Shown: positions 1-6,919 of the stretch, piece after piece | How positions within the stretch are numbered: the first letter of the stretch is position 1 | Layout: every line of letters starts with the position of its first letter | From: Candidatus Manganitrophus noduliformans | GTDB lineage: Bacteria > Nitrospirota > Nitrospiria > SBBL01 > Manganitrophaceae | Direction: 5' to 3' | Assembly: GCF_012184425.1 (NCBI RefSeq) | Contig: NZ_VTOW01000002.1 | Location: 1,054,001-1,118,000, forward strand | Length of the DNA: 64,000 nt | Notes under the pieces: generated by a model | What the model was told of the DNA's origin: nothing | What the model saw: the letters and a program-made list of their open reading frames with translations, nothing else | Databases searched by the model: none | Translations under genes and position numbers: made by a program

Positions 1-735
1 TTCTCGGCTGGCATAATAACTGTCCGGATCATTGGGCTGAAGAACTCGCAGGCGGTCTTTGATGGTCAAGCCAGGCGTAACAACCAGAAACCCACGGGTG
101 AACTTTCGGCTCTGCGATCGTCGCACCGCATTGACGGTCTGCCACGCGATCAGCATCGCCATAACCGTCGTCTTCCCTGCGCCGGTCGCCAACTTCAACG
201 CCAAGCGCATCAGCTCCGGGTTGGCCTCGTGATTGGCATTTGATAAATGATCGATAAGAAACTTGCCGGTCTTCCCAGCTTGCGGCGCAACCTCGGTGAG
301 CCAGATGGCTGTTTCAACCGCCTCCACTTGGCAGAAGAAGGGACGGATGCTGTTGAATTTGTGATGTCGCCAGTGCTGCAGCAGACGCGCCGTTTCGGGA
401 GTGACATGCCACTGATTCGGATTGGGCAATTTCCGCCATTGGTCTACTTCTTGACGAAGCTGATTGATGGTCCACGTAGGATCATACTGCTGCTCCTCAG
501 TGGAAAGCCCTTTGCCTTCGTCAAAAACCATTTGCGACTGCACCGCCGATCCTTTGCGTTTTTTCGGCTTTGGAATCGGCGTGATGAACTCGGCCTTGCG
601 GCGGTTTTCAATGATTCTTTGCGTTGGCTGCCCTTGGTCATCTAGTTCCCAATGGCGTGTCGGGGCTTCATAAGGAGAATTTAAGATGGGATGTTCGAAG
701 AATGCGTTAGTCTCAGTTCCTGTTCTCGTGGCCAA
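1..735 (-). CDS. DEAD/DEAH-box helicase, BPTD_3080-type restriction protein (N-terminal part, runs off window)
   Basis: The reading frame is open from the left edge to position 735 and gives 245 residues. No ATG begins it. A TTG at 735 is preceded by AGGAG (746-750) with a 10-nt gap, and an in-frame stop lies further upstream at 781-783, so TTG is the likely start. The N-terminus has NSPYEAPTRHW and then FITPIPKPKKRK. FFCQVEAVETAIWL follows, and then a Walker A motif, ATGAGKTT, at about residues 183-190. This order is typical of the large BPTD_3080-type 'restriction endonuclease' proteins related to type III Res subunits, in which an ATP-driven helicase core acts on DNA. The helicase motif II and any nuclease domain lie beyond the window, so activity cannot be judged. 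Confidence in the family is good. It sits beside two decayed defence genes (875-1003 and 1371-1430). Confidence 0.85.
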   Translation of the reverse strand, partial: MATRTGTETNAFFEHPILNSPYEAPTRHWELDDQGQPTQRIIENRRKAEFITPIPKPKKRKGSAVQSQMVFDEGKGLSTEEQQYDPTWTINQLRQEVDQWRKLPNPNQWHVTPETARLLQHWRHHKFNSIRPFFCQVEAVETAIWLTEVAPQAGKTGKFLIDHLSNANHEANPELMRLALKLATGAGKTTVMAMLIAWQTVNAVRRSQSRKFTRGFLVVTPGLTIKDRLRVLQPNDPDSYYASRE

Positions 736-746
736 TGGCGAACAGC

Positions 747-788
747 TCCTGGTATTTCTCTGGGGGATGGAACGAATGGCTTAATATA
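747..788 (-). repeat. Conserved leader element, copy 1
   Basis: This ~42-bp stretch matches 2965-3007 at most positions. Shared blocks include TCCTGGTATTTC, CTGGGGGATG and AACGAATG (plus-strand reading). It covers the -10 box and the 5' untranslated leader of the helicase gene, and the same is true of the other copy. The -35 boxes and coding sequences are unrelated, so this is a transferred or selected leader rather than a duplicated gene. Confidence 0.6.
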
Positions 789-811
789 GATAATCGGAAG
801 GAAAAGTTCAA
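783..811 (-). promoter_or_regulatory. Predicted sigma-70 promoter for the restriction helicase
   Basis: On the minus strand, TTGAAC (806-811) and TATATT (783-788) are separated by 17 bp. The predicted transcript starts at about 776 and reads through a 36-nt leader that is shared with the receiver gene at 2947. Confidence 0.5.
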
Positions 812-874
812 GAAAATAGATCGGCTTCAGGGTAATCCTAGATAAGCAGAGTCAGAGTCTGCTGTCCCCCTTAC

Positions 875-1003
875 TCCCATGGAGGGGCGGTCGTCGGAGG
901 CGCGCTCTTTTTCGTTGAGCAGGTTCAAGTAAAAATCCATTTTGCCGGCATACTCCGGCGCAAACGGCCCCACCTTCGACGCCACCGCCATCAGCGCCCG
1001 GAA
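875..1003 (-). pseudogene. Fragment of a DUF1016/YhcG-type PDDEXK nuclease
   Basis: The minus-strand frame reads about 43 residues resembling the PDDEXK part of DUF1016/YhcG nucleases. It includes EYAGKMDFYLNLLNEKE followed by a DDRPSMG segment, where intact relatives have a (D/E)xPSIGIIL continuation. Here similarity stops after PSMG. The frame drifts into unrelated sequence and stops, and no start or upstream domain is present. It is a decayed remnant of an accessory nuclease. The match rests on recalled family motifs, so a profile search would settle it. The surrounding 780-1100 stretch holds nothing else I can support. Confidence 0.5.
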
Positions 1004-1143
1004 AGGGGCGGATCATTTGGCAGCAGCCTGTTGCCTATTGAAGGAGAGAAATTGGACCGAAATCATCTTAACAGGGATCGGACCGAAGCAGACGCTGAAA
1101 AAAGGGCTGATCTGTGCTAAACTCTCCGTTGCGGAGGTTTACA

Positions 1144-1374
1144 ATGAGATTTTCCAGAATCACAATAGAACCCGACAAGATGGGCGGGGTCCCCTGCATT
1201 CGCGGATTGCGAATCCCGGTCGCCACGGTGGTGGGATTGGTGGCCAGCGGCATGAACGAAGGAGAGATTTTGCGGGACTACCCCGATCTCCAGAAAGAAG
1301 ACATTCAAGAAGCGCTGAAATTCGCTGCAGAGGCCGTTCGAGAGCGTGAGATTCCGATTACCCGAGCTTCATGA
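1144..1374 (+). CDS. DUF433-family antitoxin-like protein
   Basis: The 76-residue protein is a DUF433 (PF04255) protein. It has the N-terminal RITIEPDKMGGVPCIRG block, then LRIPVATVVGLVASGM and the DYPDLQKEDIQEAL segment typical of the family. DUF433 proteins are small helical DNA-binding-type proteins, usually encoded just before a DUF5615 PIN-like protein as a putative toxin-antitoxin pair. I place the start at the ATG at 1144, which is preceded by GGAGG with a short spacer; an in-frame ATG at 1114 has no comparable site. The stop overlaps the ATG of the next frame (ATGA, 1371-1374), the normal layout for this pair. The toxin frame is cut off almost at once, so the antitoxin is probably an orphan. 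Confidence 0.85.
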   Translation: MRFSRITIEPDKMGGVPCIRGLRIPVATVVGLVASGMNEGEILRDYPDLQKEDIQEALKFAAEAVREREIPITRAS

Positions 1375-1430
1375 AATTTCTCATCGACAATGCCCTCTCC
1401 CCCGCAATCGCCACCCTGCCGATCTTATAA
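1371..1430 (+). pseudogene. Truncated DUF5615 PIN-like toxin remnant
   Basis: The frame begins ATG at 1371, overlapping the antitoxin stop by four bases, and reads MKFLIDNALSPAIATLPIL before TAA at 1428. The first dozen residues match the start of DUF5615 PIN-like proteins (MKFLIDNALSP), which carries the first acidic active-site residue. Intact members run to about 110-120 residues. Nothing resembling the rest of the domain follows before the convergent gene that ends at 1482. The toxin is therefore deleted rather than merely frameshifted. Confidence 0.7.
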
Positions 1431-1481
1431 GATCCATCTGATGCTTTGCCAACCCGGATACCACGCCAATGGTACCCCCCC

Positions 1482-2222
1482 TCACTCCCTCGGATAGAAC
1501 TTCTGATGCAGCCCCAAAAGCCGGAATAACTCCTGAACCGGCTGGACGTGATCATCGACGCGCAAATCGATGAACCGATCGTTCAGCCCGGCGAAGCCGC
1601 CGCCGGCGCGCACCACCAGCAACGCGGCCGACTGCCGCCCCCGTTTATCTCCCCCCGCCCGCTCCCCGGCGTGCAGCGCCGCGAGCAGCCGGTCGGCCAG
1701 CTCCCCCGTGGACGTTTCAAATGCTTCGGCCATGGCGGCAAGAACCTTCTCCCCCGCGAGGATATTCCCCTGGCAAACATAGCCCCGCCCGATCCGATGC
1801 CCGGCAAAACCGAACGTCTTCTTCCCCGTAAAGGCCGCCGCCCGCCCGCGGGCATCGACCATCCCGACCTGGCGCTGCTCCCGCTCCGGATCGTCGGCGG
1901 TCAATTGCGCGATCGCCGCTTCCGGCGCAACCCCCTCCTTCAGAAGCGCCAGCCCCCGCGGACCGTAACCGGGATGGGCCCACGCCTGGGTCGCGACCGC
2001 GCCGACCCCGGCCTGCGCCCAGGGAACCACGCCGCCGACGGCGAGGAACTTGGAGGCCACCGCAACCCCAAGGTCGCCGGTCTTCTCGTCGTAGGCGACG
2101 ATGGAGAAGGTCCCGAACGGGCGCGGCGCGATCGCTTCTTCGATTGCGGCGGGGAAAACCGGGGAGGCGCTCAAAGCGAGGGCAACGAAGAGGAAGAGGA
2201 AAAGAAACCGCCGTTTCATCAT
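1482..2222 (-). CDS. DUF1028 domain protein, secreted (Ntn-hydrolase-like)
   Basis: The protein has 246 residues. It begins with a signal peptide (MMKRR, then a Leu/Phe-rich stretch ending ASPVFPA) and continues into a DUF1028 domain (PF06267). FGTFSIVAYDEKTGDLGVAVASKF and GGVVPWAQAGVGAVATQ are hallmark segments, as are GMVDARGRAAAFTG and the QGNILAG block. DUF1028 proteins have an Ntn-hydrolase fold, but their substrate is not established. I chose the ATG pair at 2222/2219 rather than the TTG at 2264 because the signal peptide starts there; no strong Shine-Dalgarno site decides between them. It probably acts in the periplasm or outside the cell. It appears to be a single-gene unit. Confidence 0.85.
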   Translation of the reverse strand: MMKRRFLFLFLFVALALSASPVFPAAIEEAIAPRPFGTFSIVAYDEKTGDLGVAVASKFLAVGGVVPWAQAGVGAVATQAWAHPGYGPRGLALLKEGVAPEAAIAQLTADDPEREQRQVGMVDARGRAAAFTGKKTFGFAGHRIGRGYVCQGNILAGEKVLAAMAEAFETSTGELADRLLAALHAGERAGGDKRGRQSAALLVVRAGGGFAGLNDRFIDLRVDDHVQPVQELFRLLGLHQKFYPRE

Positions 2223-2377
2223 GGGTCGGTTCTCGACAGGAATCGGTCTGAATCTAAGTCGCAAGTGAACGGAAAAATCGACGGCAGTATACGTTTCTCT
2301 CAGGAAGAAATCAATGAGGTGGGGTCACTTAAGAATGAAGAATGGAAGTGACAGATCGGTCGATGATCAGGAAAGCT

Positions 2378-2947
2378 TCAAGCGGTTGCGCGCTTCTTAT
2401 TGAGCAAATGCGTCACCAGCTGATCGACCCGCTCCACCAGGCCGTCCATGCCGGACGACGTTCCTTTGTTGACGTAGCTGGCGGGGGAGAAAACACCGAG
2501 CTGTTTCTTGAGCGCCTCATCGGACTTTCGCGCGGAGAAGAAGAGGATCGGCGATTTGGCGACCTGATACTTCCCTTCAAGCGCCCGCATCATCCGGGCC
2601 GCCGAGATGCCGTCCATCACCGGCATCTCCAGATCGAGAATCACCATGTCGACCGGCTGTTTCGCGGCCAATCGCGCATTGAAGAGGGCGATAAACTCCT
2701 GCCCGTTCCCCGCCGTCATCACCGTGTCGGCCAGCCCCTTGTCGACCAACATCCCCTTTAAGAGATCGTTGACGAAGGCGACATCGTCGACCGTGATGAT
2801 GCATTTGGCGGTCTTGGCCGGAAGCGGCGTCGCCCCCAGGATGAACCCGCAGTAGAGGCAGGTCAGCTCCTCATTGCCGTCGCGCGTGATCCGGTTCCAC
2901 GGAACATCCTCGCCGCAGCAGAGACAATATTTGGTCTCCTCCGCCAT
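2378..2947 (-). CDS. Zinc-ribbon response-regulator receiver protein
   Basis: The 189-residue protein has an N-terminal cysteine-rich segment (C8, C10, C11, then C30 and C33), likely a zinc ribbon. A receiver domain follows at about residues 48-187. Acidic residues sit at VDD (53-55), the phospho-acceptor is probably D105 in MVILDLEMP, and the conserved Lys is K161 in YVNKG. There is no DNA-binding or enzymatic output domain, so it probably signals by protein contact. The start at 2947 is preceded by AAGGAGG. It has its own promoter (3002-3029) and a leader shared with the restriction helicase. No partner histidine kinase lies next to it. Confidence 0.85.
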   Translation of the reverse strand: MAEETKYCLCCGEDVPWNRITRDGNEELTCLYCGFILGATPLPAKTAKCIITVDDVAFVNDLLKGMLVDKGLADTVMTAGNGQEFIALFNARLAAKQPVDMVILDLEMPVMDGISAARMMRALEGKYQVAKSPILFFSARKSDEALKKQLGVFSPASYVNKGTSSGMDGLVERVDQLVTHLLNKKRATA

Positions 2948-2964
2948 GCCGCCTCCTTTTTCAT

Positions 2965-3007
2965 TCCTGGTATTTCACTGGGGGATGAAACGAATGATTT
3001 AAATATA
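2965..3007 (-). repeat. Conserved leader element, copy 2
   Basis: This is the second copy of the element at 747-788. It again covers the -10 box and the early untranslated leader of a minus-strand gene, here the zinc-ribbon receiver protein. Confidence 0.6.
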
Positions 3008-3029
3008 ACAAAGAAGAGGAATCCGTCAA
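3002..3029 (-). promoter_or_regulatory. Predicted sigma-70 promoter for the receiver protein
   Basis: On the minus strand, TTGACG (3024-3029) and TATATT (3002-3007) are separated by 16 bp. The start codon of the receiver gene lies about 55 nt downstream. Confidence 0.5.
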
Positions 3030-3340
3030 TGGAATCTAAATGGGGCTTCGCCCCGAGCCCCGCCTGCTTGAATCCAAAGTCGTTGGGCTCCTCGCCCCAC
3101 CCCCCGCCACGGGGGTTGCGTGCCCAACCCCCTTTGGATTCCCAGGGCAGCGGGGGGAAAGTACCCCCCCAGCTCCCCCCGTTTTACGGTCAGAACTCGC
3201 ACAACGCACGGAAGAGCACCGTGGATTGTGCTTCAAACATGCTGACTTGAAGCGGTAGGTGAAACGTCTGACAGAAGAAACGCAGGATCATCAGGGGCAC
3301 AGGACGCCCATGACGCGCAGGCTCTTCGCTCTTGGGTTTT
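3030..3340 (-). repeat. ~300-bp intergenic repeat, copy A (inverted)
   Basis: In reverse complement this stretch matches 5065-5373 along most of its length, and its second half matches 3470-3728. Shared landmarks in order are GCGTCATGGGCGT, TGCGTTTCTTCTGT, GTCAGCATG, GCGAGTTCTGACCGT, GTTGGGCACGCAACCCCC and a closing TGGGGCGAAGCCCCA-type palindrome. Every block is a short GC-rich hairpin. No transposase or conserved reading frame is present, although spurious ORFs cross it. Confidence 0.75.
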
Positions 3341-3411
3341 GATTTTCTTTTGCATCTGTGGGCCTCTGCGCCCGCAGCGCAAGGGACCCACTGGGGGATG
3401 GGTGGTGCCCA

Positions 3412-3435
3412 CCCCAAAGAGCAGGCTCTTTGGGG
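3412..3435. repeat. Perfect hairpin between repeat copies A and B
   Basis: CCCCAAAGAGC and GCTCTTTGGGG are separated by two bases, giving an 11-bp perfect stem. It lies in the ~130-bp centre between the inverted repeat copies A and B. No T-run follows on either side, so it is not an obvious terminator. Confidence 0.6.
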
Positions 3436-3469
3436 ACCCCGGGTCAGACGAAGAGGCCCACTACAAATC

Positions 3470-3728
3470 AAGACGTTCCACCTACCCTACAAGGTCAGCT
3501 GTCTGAAGCACAATCCGCGCTGTTCTTGCGCGGTTGTGCGAGTTCTGACCGTTGTTTTAAAGGGGGTCCAGGGGTGCAACCCCGGTGCCCTTTGGAAGCC
3601 GAAGGGGGTTGGGCACGCAACCCCCGCGGTGGGGTGTGGGGCGAAGAGCCCCATTCCAATATTCTTGGTTCCTCATTCTCAGATCTAACATCCCTTGGGG
3701 GACTCGGGGCAACGCCCCATTCCAACAG
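3470..3728 (+). repeat. ~300-bp intergenic repeat, copy B
   Basis: This copy matches 5150-5373 and, in reverse complement, copy A. It starts at the GACGTTCCACCTACC block and lacks the leftmost ~100 bp present in A and C. A and B are inverted relative to each other, so 3030-3728 could fold back as one large imperfect hairpin. 2948-3731 holds no gene that I can support. Confidence 0.7.
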
Positions 3729-3731
3729 AAC

Positions 3732-4924
3732 CTACCTTCCCCGCAACGACGGCCGAGGCACACTCGCGGAAGGGGGCTCTTGCGGCGCCTGCGGCAGCCG
3801 CGGCGCAAGCGGGGTCAACGCAGGGGGGGGCGCGCTCGATCGGCCGCGCAAGCGCGGCGCCAGCGGCGTCAACGCGGTCTCTCCGGACGGCGGGGCGAGC
3901 GGCGTCATGGCGGAGGGAGGCATCGACCGGATCGTCGGACGGCCGGTGGAACGAGACCCCCCGCGAAGACTTCGGTCGTGGCGGCGCGGGGGGGGAGGCA
4001 GATGGGGCGGATGGATGATCGGCGGCGGGAGGACGATCACCGGCGGACGGCGGTCATAGAACGGCGGATAAACATCGAACACCCGCCGATCGAAGAAAGG
4101 GTCGTTGAAAAACCGATCGGTGAAGCGCCTCTCGATGTGATGCCGGCGGAAAGCAAACCGATGGCCGTTGAAATGAAGATCGCGGTGGACTTCATGCAGG
4201 ACATAAAACCCACCGCGCCGGGAACCCGACCAGAAAAACCCTCCTCCACCGGAACCCAAACATAATACGAAACGATCCGCGGCGGCGGGGGGCTGATGAG
4301 GACGAGCGGCGGCGCGTCGAGATAGGTCGAGGAGGCCGGACGGTCGGAAAGATCGGCCTCGGAAGCGGCGGGGATCGACACGTTCAGCAACGCCGCCGTC
4401 GTATCGAACGCCAGAAGGGCCTCCTCCGGCGCGATCTGGACGGCGCCCCGCTGCGCGGCGGAGACGGTCAACGTCCTCAGACGGCTCACCAGCGCCGGCG
4501 TCATCGGCGCCGAAAGCTCCCATCGTCCCAGACGCGGGGTCACCCGAATCCGCGTGAGCAGATCGGCCGCCTCCTCCGGGTCGGCATCTTCTTCCAACCC
4601 CAGCTCCCGCACCAGCTGCACGGCGAATGCCCCCTGTGTCACCTCCGCCGCTTCGACCTCGGCCGCGGGAAGAAACTCCTGAGAGGGAGGGGGTTCCGCT
4701 TTGGGTTGCGGCGGCAGGACTTGAGGCGCTTCCGCGGGGGGAGAGGGAGGAAGGTCGGGCCAGACCTCGGGGGTCACCCCCTCCGGCACCTTGTCGCGCC
4801 GGTCGGTCGCATGAAGCACCCCCTCCGCATCCCGCCAGGAGTAAAGCTCCGCCGGCGCCGGGCTCGAAAGCGCCGCGATCAACAGCAGCGATAAAATCGA
4901 ACGGATGAAAAGTGGATAGGTCAT
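3732..4924 (-). pseudogene. DUF4124-domain secreted protein, disrupted by a frameshift
   Basis: Starting at ATG 4924, the first frame gives a signal peptide (ending SSPAPA) and a DUF4124 domain (YSWRDAEGVLHATDRRDKVP). A proline-rich linker and a mixed region follow, up to VWVPVEEGF. In that frame the protein then turns into unlikely sequence and ends at 4037. In the -1 frame the sequence continues sensibly as FFWSGSRRGGFYVLHEVHRD. A Pro/Arg-rich tail with repeated LTPLAP motifs runs to a stop at 3732. The switch falls on a run of five A on the plus strand (4234-4238); a sixth would restore one ~400-residue protein. It is either a recent mutation or a homopolymer error in the assembly. DUF4124 proteins are envelope proteins of unknown role. 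Confidence 0.65.
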
Positions 4925-4992
4925 GGGTTTATTATAGTCTTAGAAAAGGGGGGAATCAATGATCGATCAATGAAGGAATAATGAGGAATAAT

Positions 4993-5031
4993 GTCGTGGG
5001 GCTCTTCGCCCCACACCCCGCCGCGGGGGAT
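4993..5031 (-). repeat. Short truncated copy of the intergenic repeat
   Basis: GTCGTGGGGCTCTTCGCCCC followed by CACCCCGCCGCGGGGG matches the hairpin end of repeat copy A, in the same orientation as A. It is cut off where the family continues into the GTTGCGTGCC block. Confidence 0.55.
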
Positions 5032-5064
5032 TAGCTAATTAGGAATCTGAAAATTAGGAATTAG

Positions 5065-5373
5065 GAATCCGAGAGCAAAGAGCGTGCGCGTCATGGGCGT
5101 ACTGTGCCCCCCATTCTCCTGCGTTTCTTCTGTGAGACGTATTATCGACCGCTTCAGGTCAGCATGTTTGAAGCTCAATCCACGGCGCTCTTACGTGGTT
5201 GAGCGAGTTCTGACCGTGGGGGGAGCAGGGGGGGCTTGCCCCCTCCGCTGCCCTTGGGAATCCAAAGGGGGTTGGGCACGCAACCCCCGTGGCGGGGGGT
5301 GGGGCGAGCAGCCCCACGACTTTGATTTCTCGCAGATGGATCTTGGGGCGAAGCCCCATTCCAATGATCGATT
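5065..5373 (+). repeat. ~300-bp intergenic repeat, copy C
   Basis: This is the most complete direct copy. It runs from GAGCAAAGAGCGTGCGCGTC through GCGAGTTCTGACCGT and GTTGGGCACGCAACCCCC to TGGGGCGAAGCCCCATTCC. It fills the gap between the DUF4124 gene and the 3' end of the ankyrin gene. The whole 4925-5375 gap has no gene that I can support. Confidence 0.75.
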
Positions 5374-5375
5374 AT

Positions 5376-6707
5376 TTAATCGTTTCTTATTTCAAATTCT
5401 TGAATAGAAGGATTTTTAATTCTCTCCAGATTCAACCCCTCCGGCGCCGGCGACCTCTCGGCGCTCATCAGCAGATGAACGATATCCCGATGGCCCCGCT
5501 CCCGGGCGTGAACGAGCGCCGTTTTTCCCATGTCGTCGGCGGCGTCGATTTGGGCGCCGCGCGCGATCAACATGCTGACGATTTCCATATGGCCGTGCGT
5601 CGCCGCCGCGATCAAGGGGGTCTGCCCCTCTTTCCCCCGCGCATGAACGTCGGCCCCCCCCTCCAGGAGCAGCGCCACCGCTTCCGGATCGCCGCCGCTC
5701 GCGGCGATGAAAAGCGCCGACTCCTCCGTCAAGGTCCTGGCGTTGACGTCGGCGCCCCGTTCGATCAGCAGATCGACGACGTTTATTTTGCGCGCCATCG
5801 TCGCTTCGATCAGCGGGGTTTCGCCGCCGAAGACGCGGGCGTCGACAGGCGCCCCCGCGTCGAGCAAAAGGGAGACGATATCGGCATCCCCCGCCTGCGC
5901 CGCCGCCCGAAGCGCCGCGCCGTCGGCGCGCGCGCCCCGCTCCAGCAAAAGGCGGACGACATCGAGATGGCCCCCCTTTGCGGCGGCCGCCAACACTGTT
6001 CCATGAAGATCGACCGACGCATTGGGATTGGCGCCGTGATCGAGAAGAAACCTCACCGCCGCCCCCCGGCCCCGAAGGGCCGCGGCGCCGAGGGGGGTCG
6101 ATCCGCTCGGGGTCCGCGCCTCCGCATCGACGCCGGCGTCGAGCAGAAGACGAAGGACCTCCAGATGGCCCCATTCGGCCGCCGATGCAAACGCGACCGC
6201 CTTTTCTTCATAGAGAACCTCGTCGATTCTTTCGAGGAGCATCCGGAGGGTGTCGGCATAGCCGTTCATCGCGGCGGCGGTCACCGAGGTCATCCCCCTT
6301 TTCTCCTTTTCGCACGCCCTCGCCCCGGCCTTGAGCAGAACCCGCGCGGCGTCGGTCCGGCCGTTGGAAGCGGCCCAGGCCAACGCCGATTGCGTCCGGC
6401 TGCCGGTGCCGCAGAGATCGGCGCCGCTGTCGAGCAGCCGCTCGACCACGGCGACATGTCCGTTTCCGGCCGCCCAGATCAACGCCGTCCGGCCGCTTTT
6501 GTCTTGGACGTTCGGATTCATTCCCGCCTGAAGAAAAAGGTCGACCGCTTCGGCCTCTCCCCGCCGGATCTGTTCGATGAATCCCGCGCTGGAAAAGGAG
6601 ACGTTCGCCTCTTCAAGCTGCCGGCGGATCAACGCCTGATCCTGCCCCGCCGCGAGGAGGGGGAACGCGAGCAGCGCGGCCCAAACAATCGGCCCTCTAA
6701 AAGCCAT
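5376..6707 (-). CDS. Secreted ankyrin-repeat protein
   Basis: The 443-residue protein begins with a signal peptide (MAFRGPIVWAALLAFPLLAAGQD). After that it is almost entirely ankyrin repeats, about eleven to twelve units of the GxTALxxAAxxGHxxVVxxLLxxGAD type. Examples are SGRTALIWAAGNGHVAVV and EGQTPLIAAATHGHMEIV. Ankyrin arrays are protein-binding scaffolds; the signal peptide places this one in the envelope. The ATG at 6707 is preceded by GGAGG with a 5-nt gap, so the longer frame to 6803 is not the gene. The last ~15 residues (after LERIKNP) leave the repeat pattern. No partner gene is evident. Confidence 0.85.
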   Translation of the reverse strand: MAFRGPIVWAALLAFPLLAAGQDQALIRRQLEEANVSFSSAGFIEQIRRGEAEAVDLFLQAGMNPNVQDKSGRTALIWAAGNGHVAVVERLLDSGADLCGTGSRTQSALAWAASNGRTDAARVLLKAGARACEKEKRGMTSVTAAAMNGYADTLRMLLERIDEVLYEEKAVAFASAAEWGHLEVLRLLLDAGVDAEARTPSGSTPLGAAALRGRGAAVRFLLDHGANPNASVDLHGTVLAAAAKGGHLDVVRLLLERGARADGAALRAAAQAGDADIVSLLLDAGAPVDARVFGGETPLIEATMARKINVVDLLIERGADVNARTLTEESALFIAASGGDPEAVALLLEGGADVHARGKEGQTPLIAAATHGHMEIVSMLIARGAQIDAADDMGKTALVHARERGHRDIVHLLMSAERSPAPEGLNLERIKNPSIQEFEIRND

Positions 6708-6919
6708 AGAAACCTCCGGTTCGATGTTTCTCTCAGACAACACGATTTTTTTCCGTTTGTCAATCATGGAATTGATTTTCGGAATTTGAACGATTTCCCC
6801 CATTCCTCATTCGTCATTTCCAATTCCTCATTGAAGCGACGCTCCGTCTTCATTCTCATTGTAATTTGACGATTTTTCATTCGCATGATATCCATGCAGG
6901 GAATACCGGGAGAATTGTG

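Noticed and set aside
942-1349. 135-aa plus-strand ORF
   Set aside because: It runs across the antisense of a nuclease fragment and the DUF433 gene in another frame. Its sequence is low-complexity and it has no ribosome site.
3190-3471. 93-aa minus-strand ORF and similar ORFs in the repeat region
   Set aside because: The copies of the repeat do not keep the reading frame (stops differ between A, B and C), so the likeness is at DNA level only.
4037-4270. C-terminal tail of the DUF4124 frame as annotated without a frameshift
   Set aside because: After VEEGF this frame gives unlikely sequence, whereas the other frame continues with conserved-looking aromatic and His-rich segments.
5289-6869. 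526-aa plus-strand ORF
   Set aside because: It is the mirror frame of the ankyrin gene; GC-rich DNA leaves long antisense frames. The ankyrin repeats, signal peptide and ribosome site are all on the minus strand.
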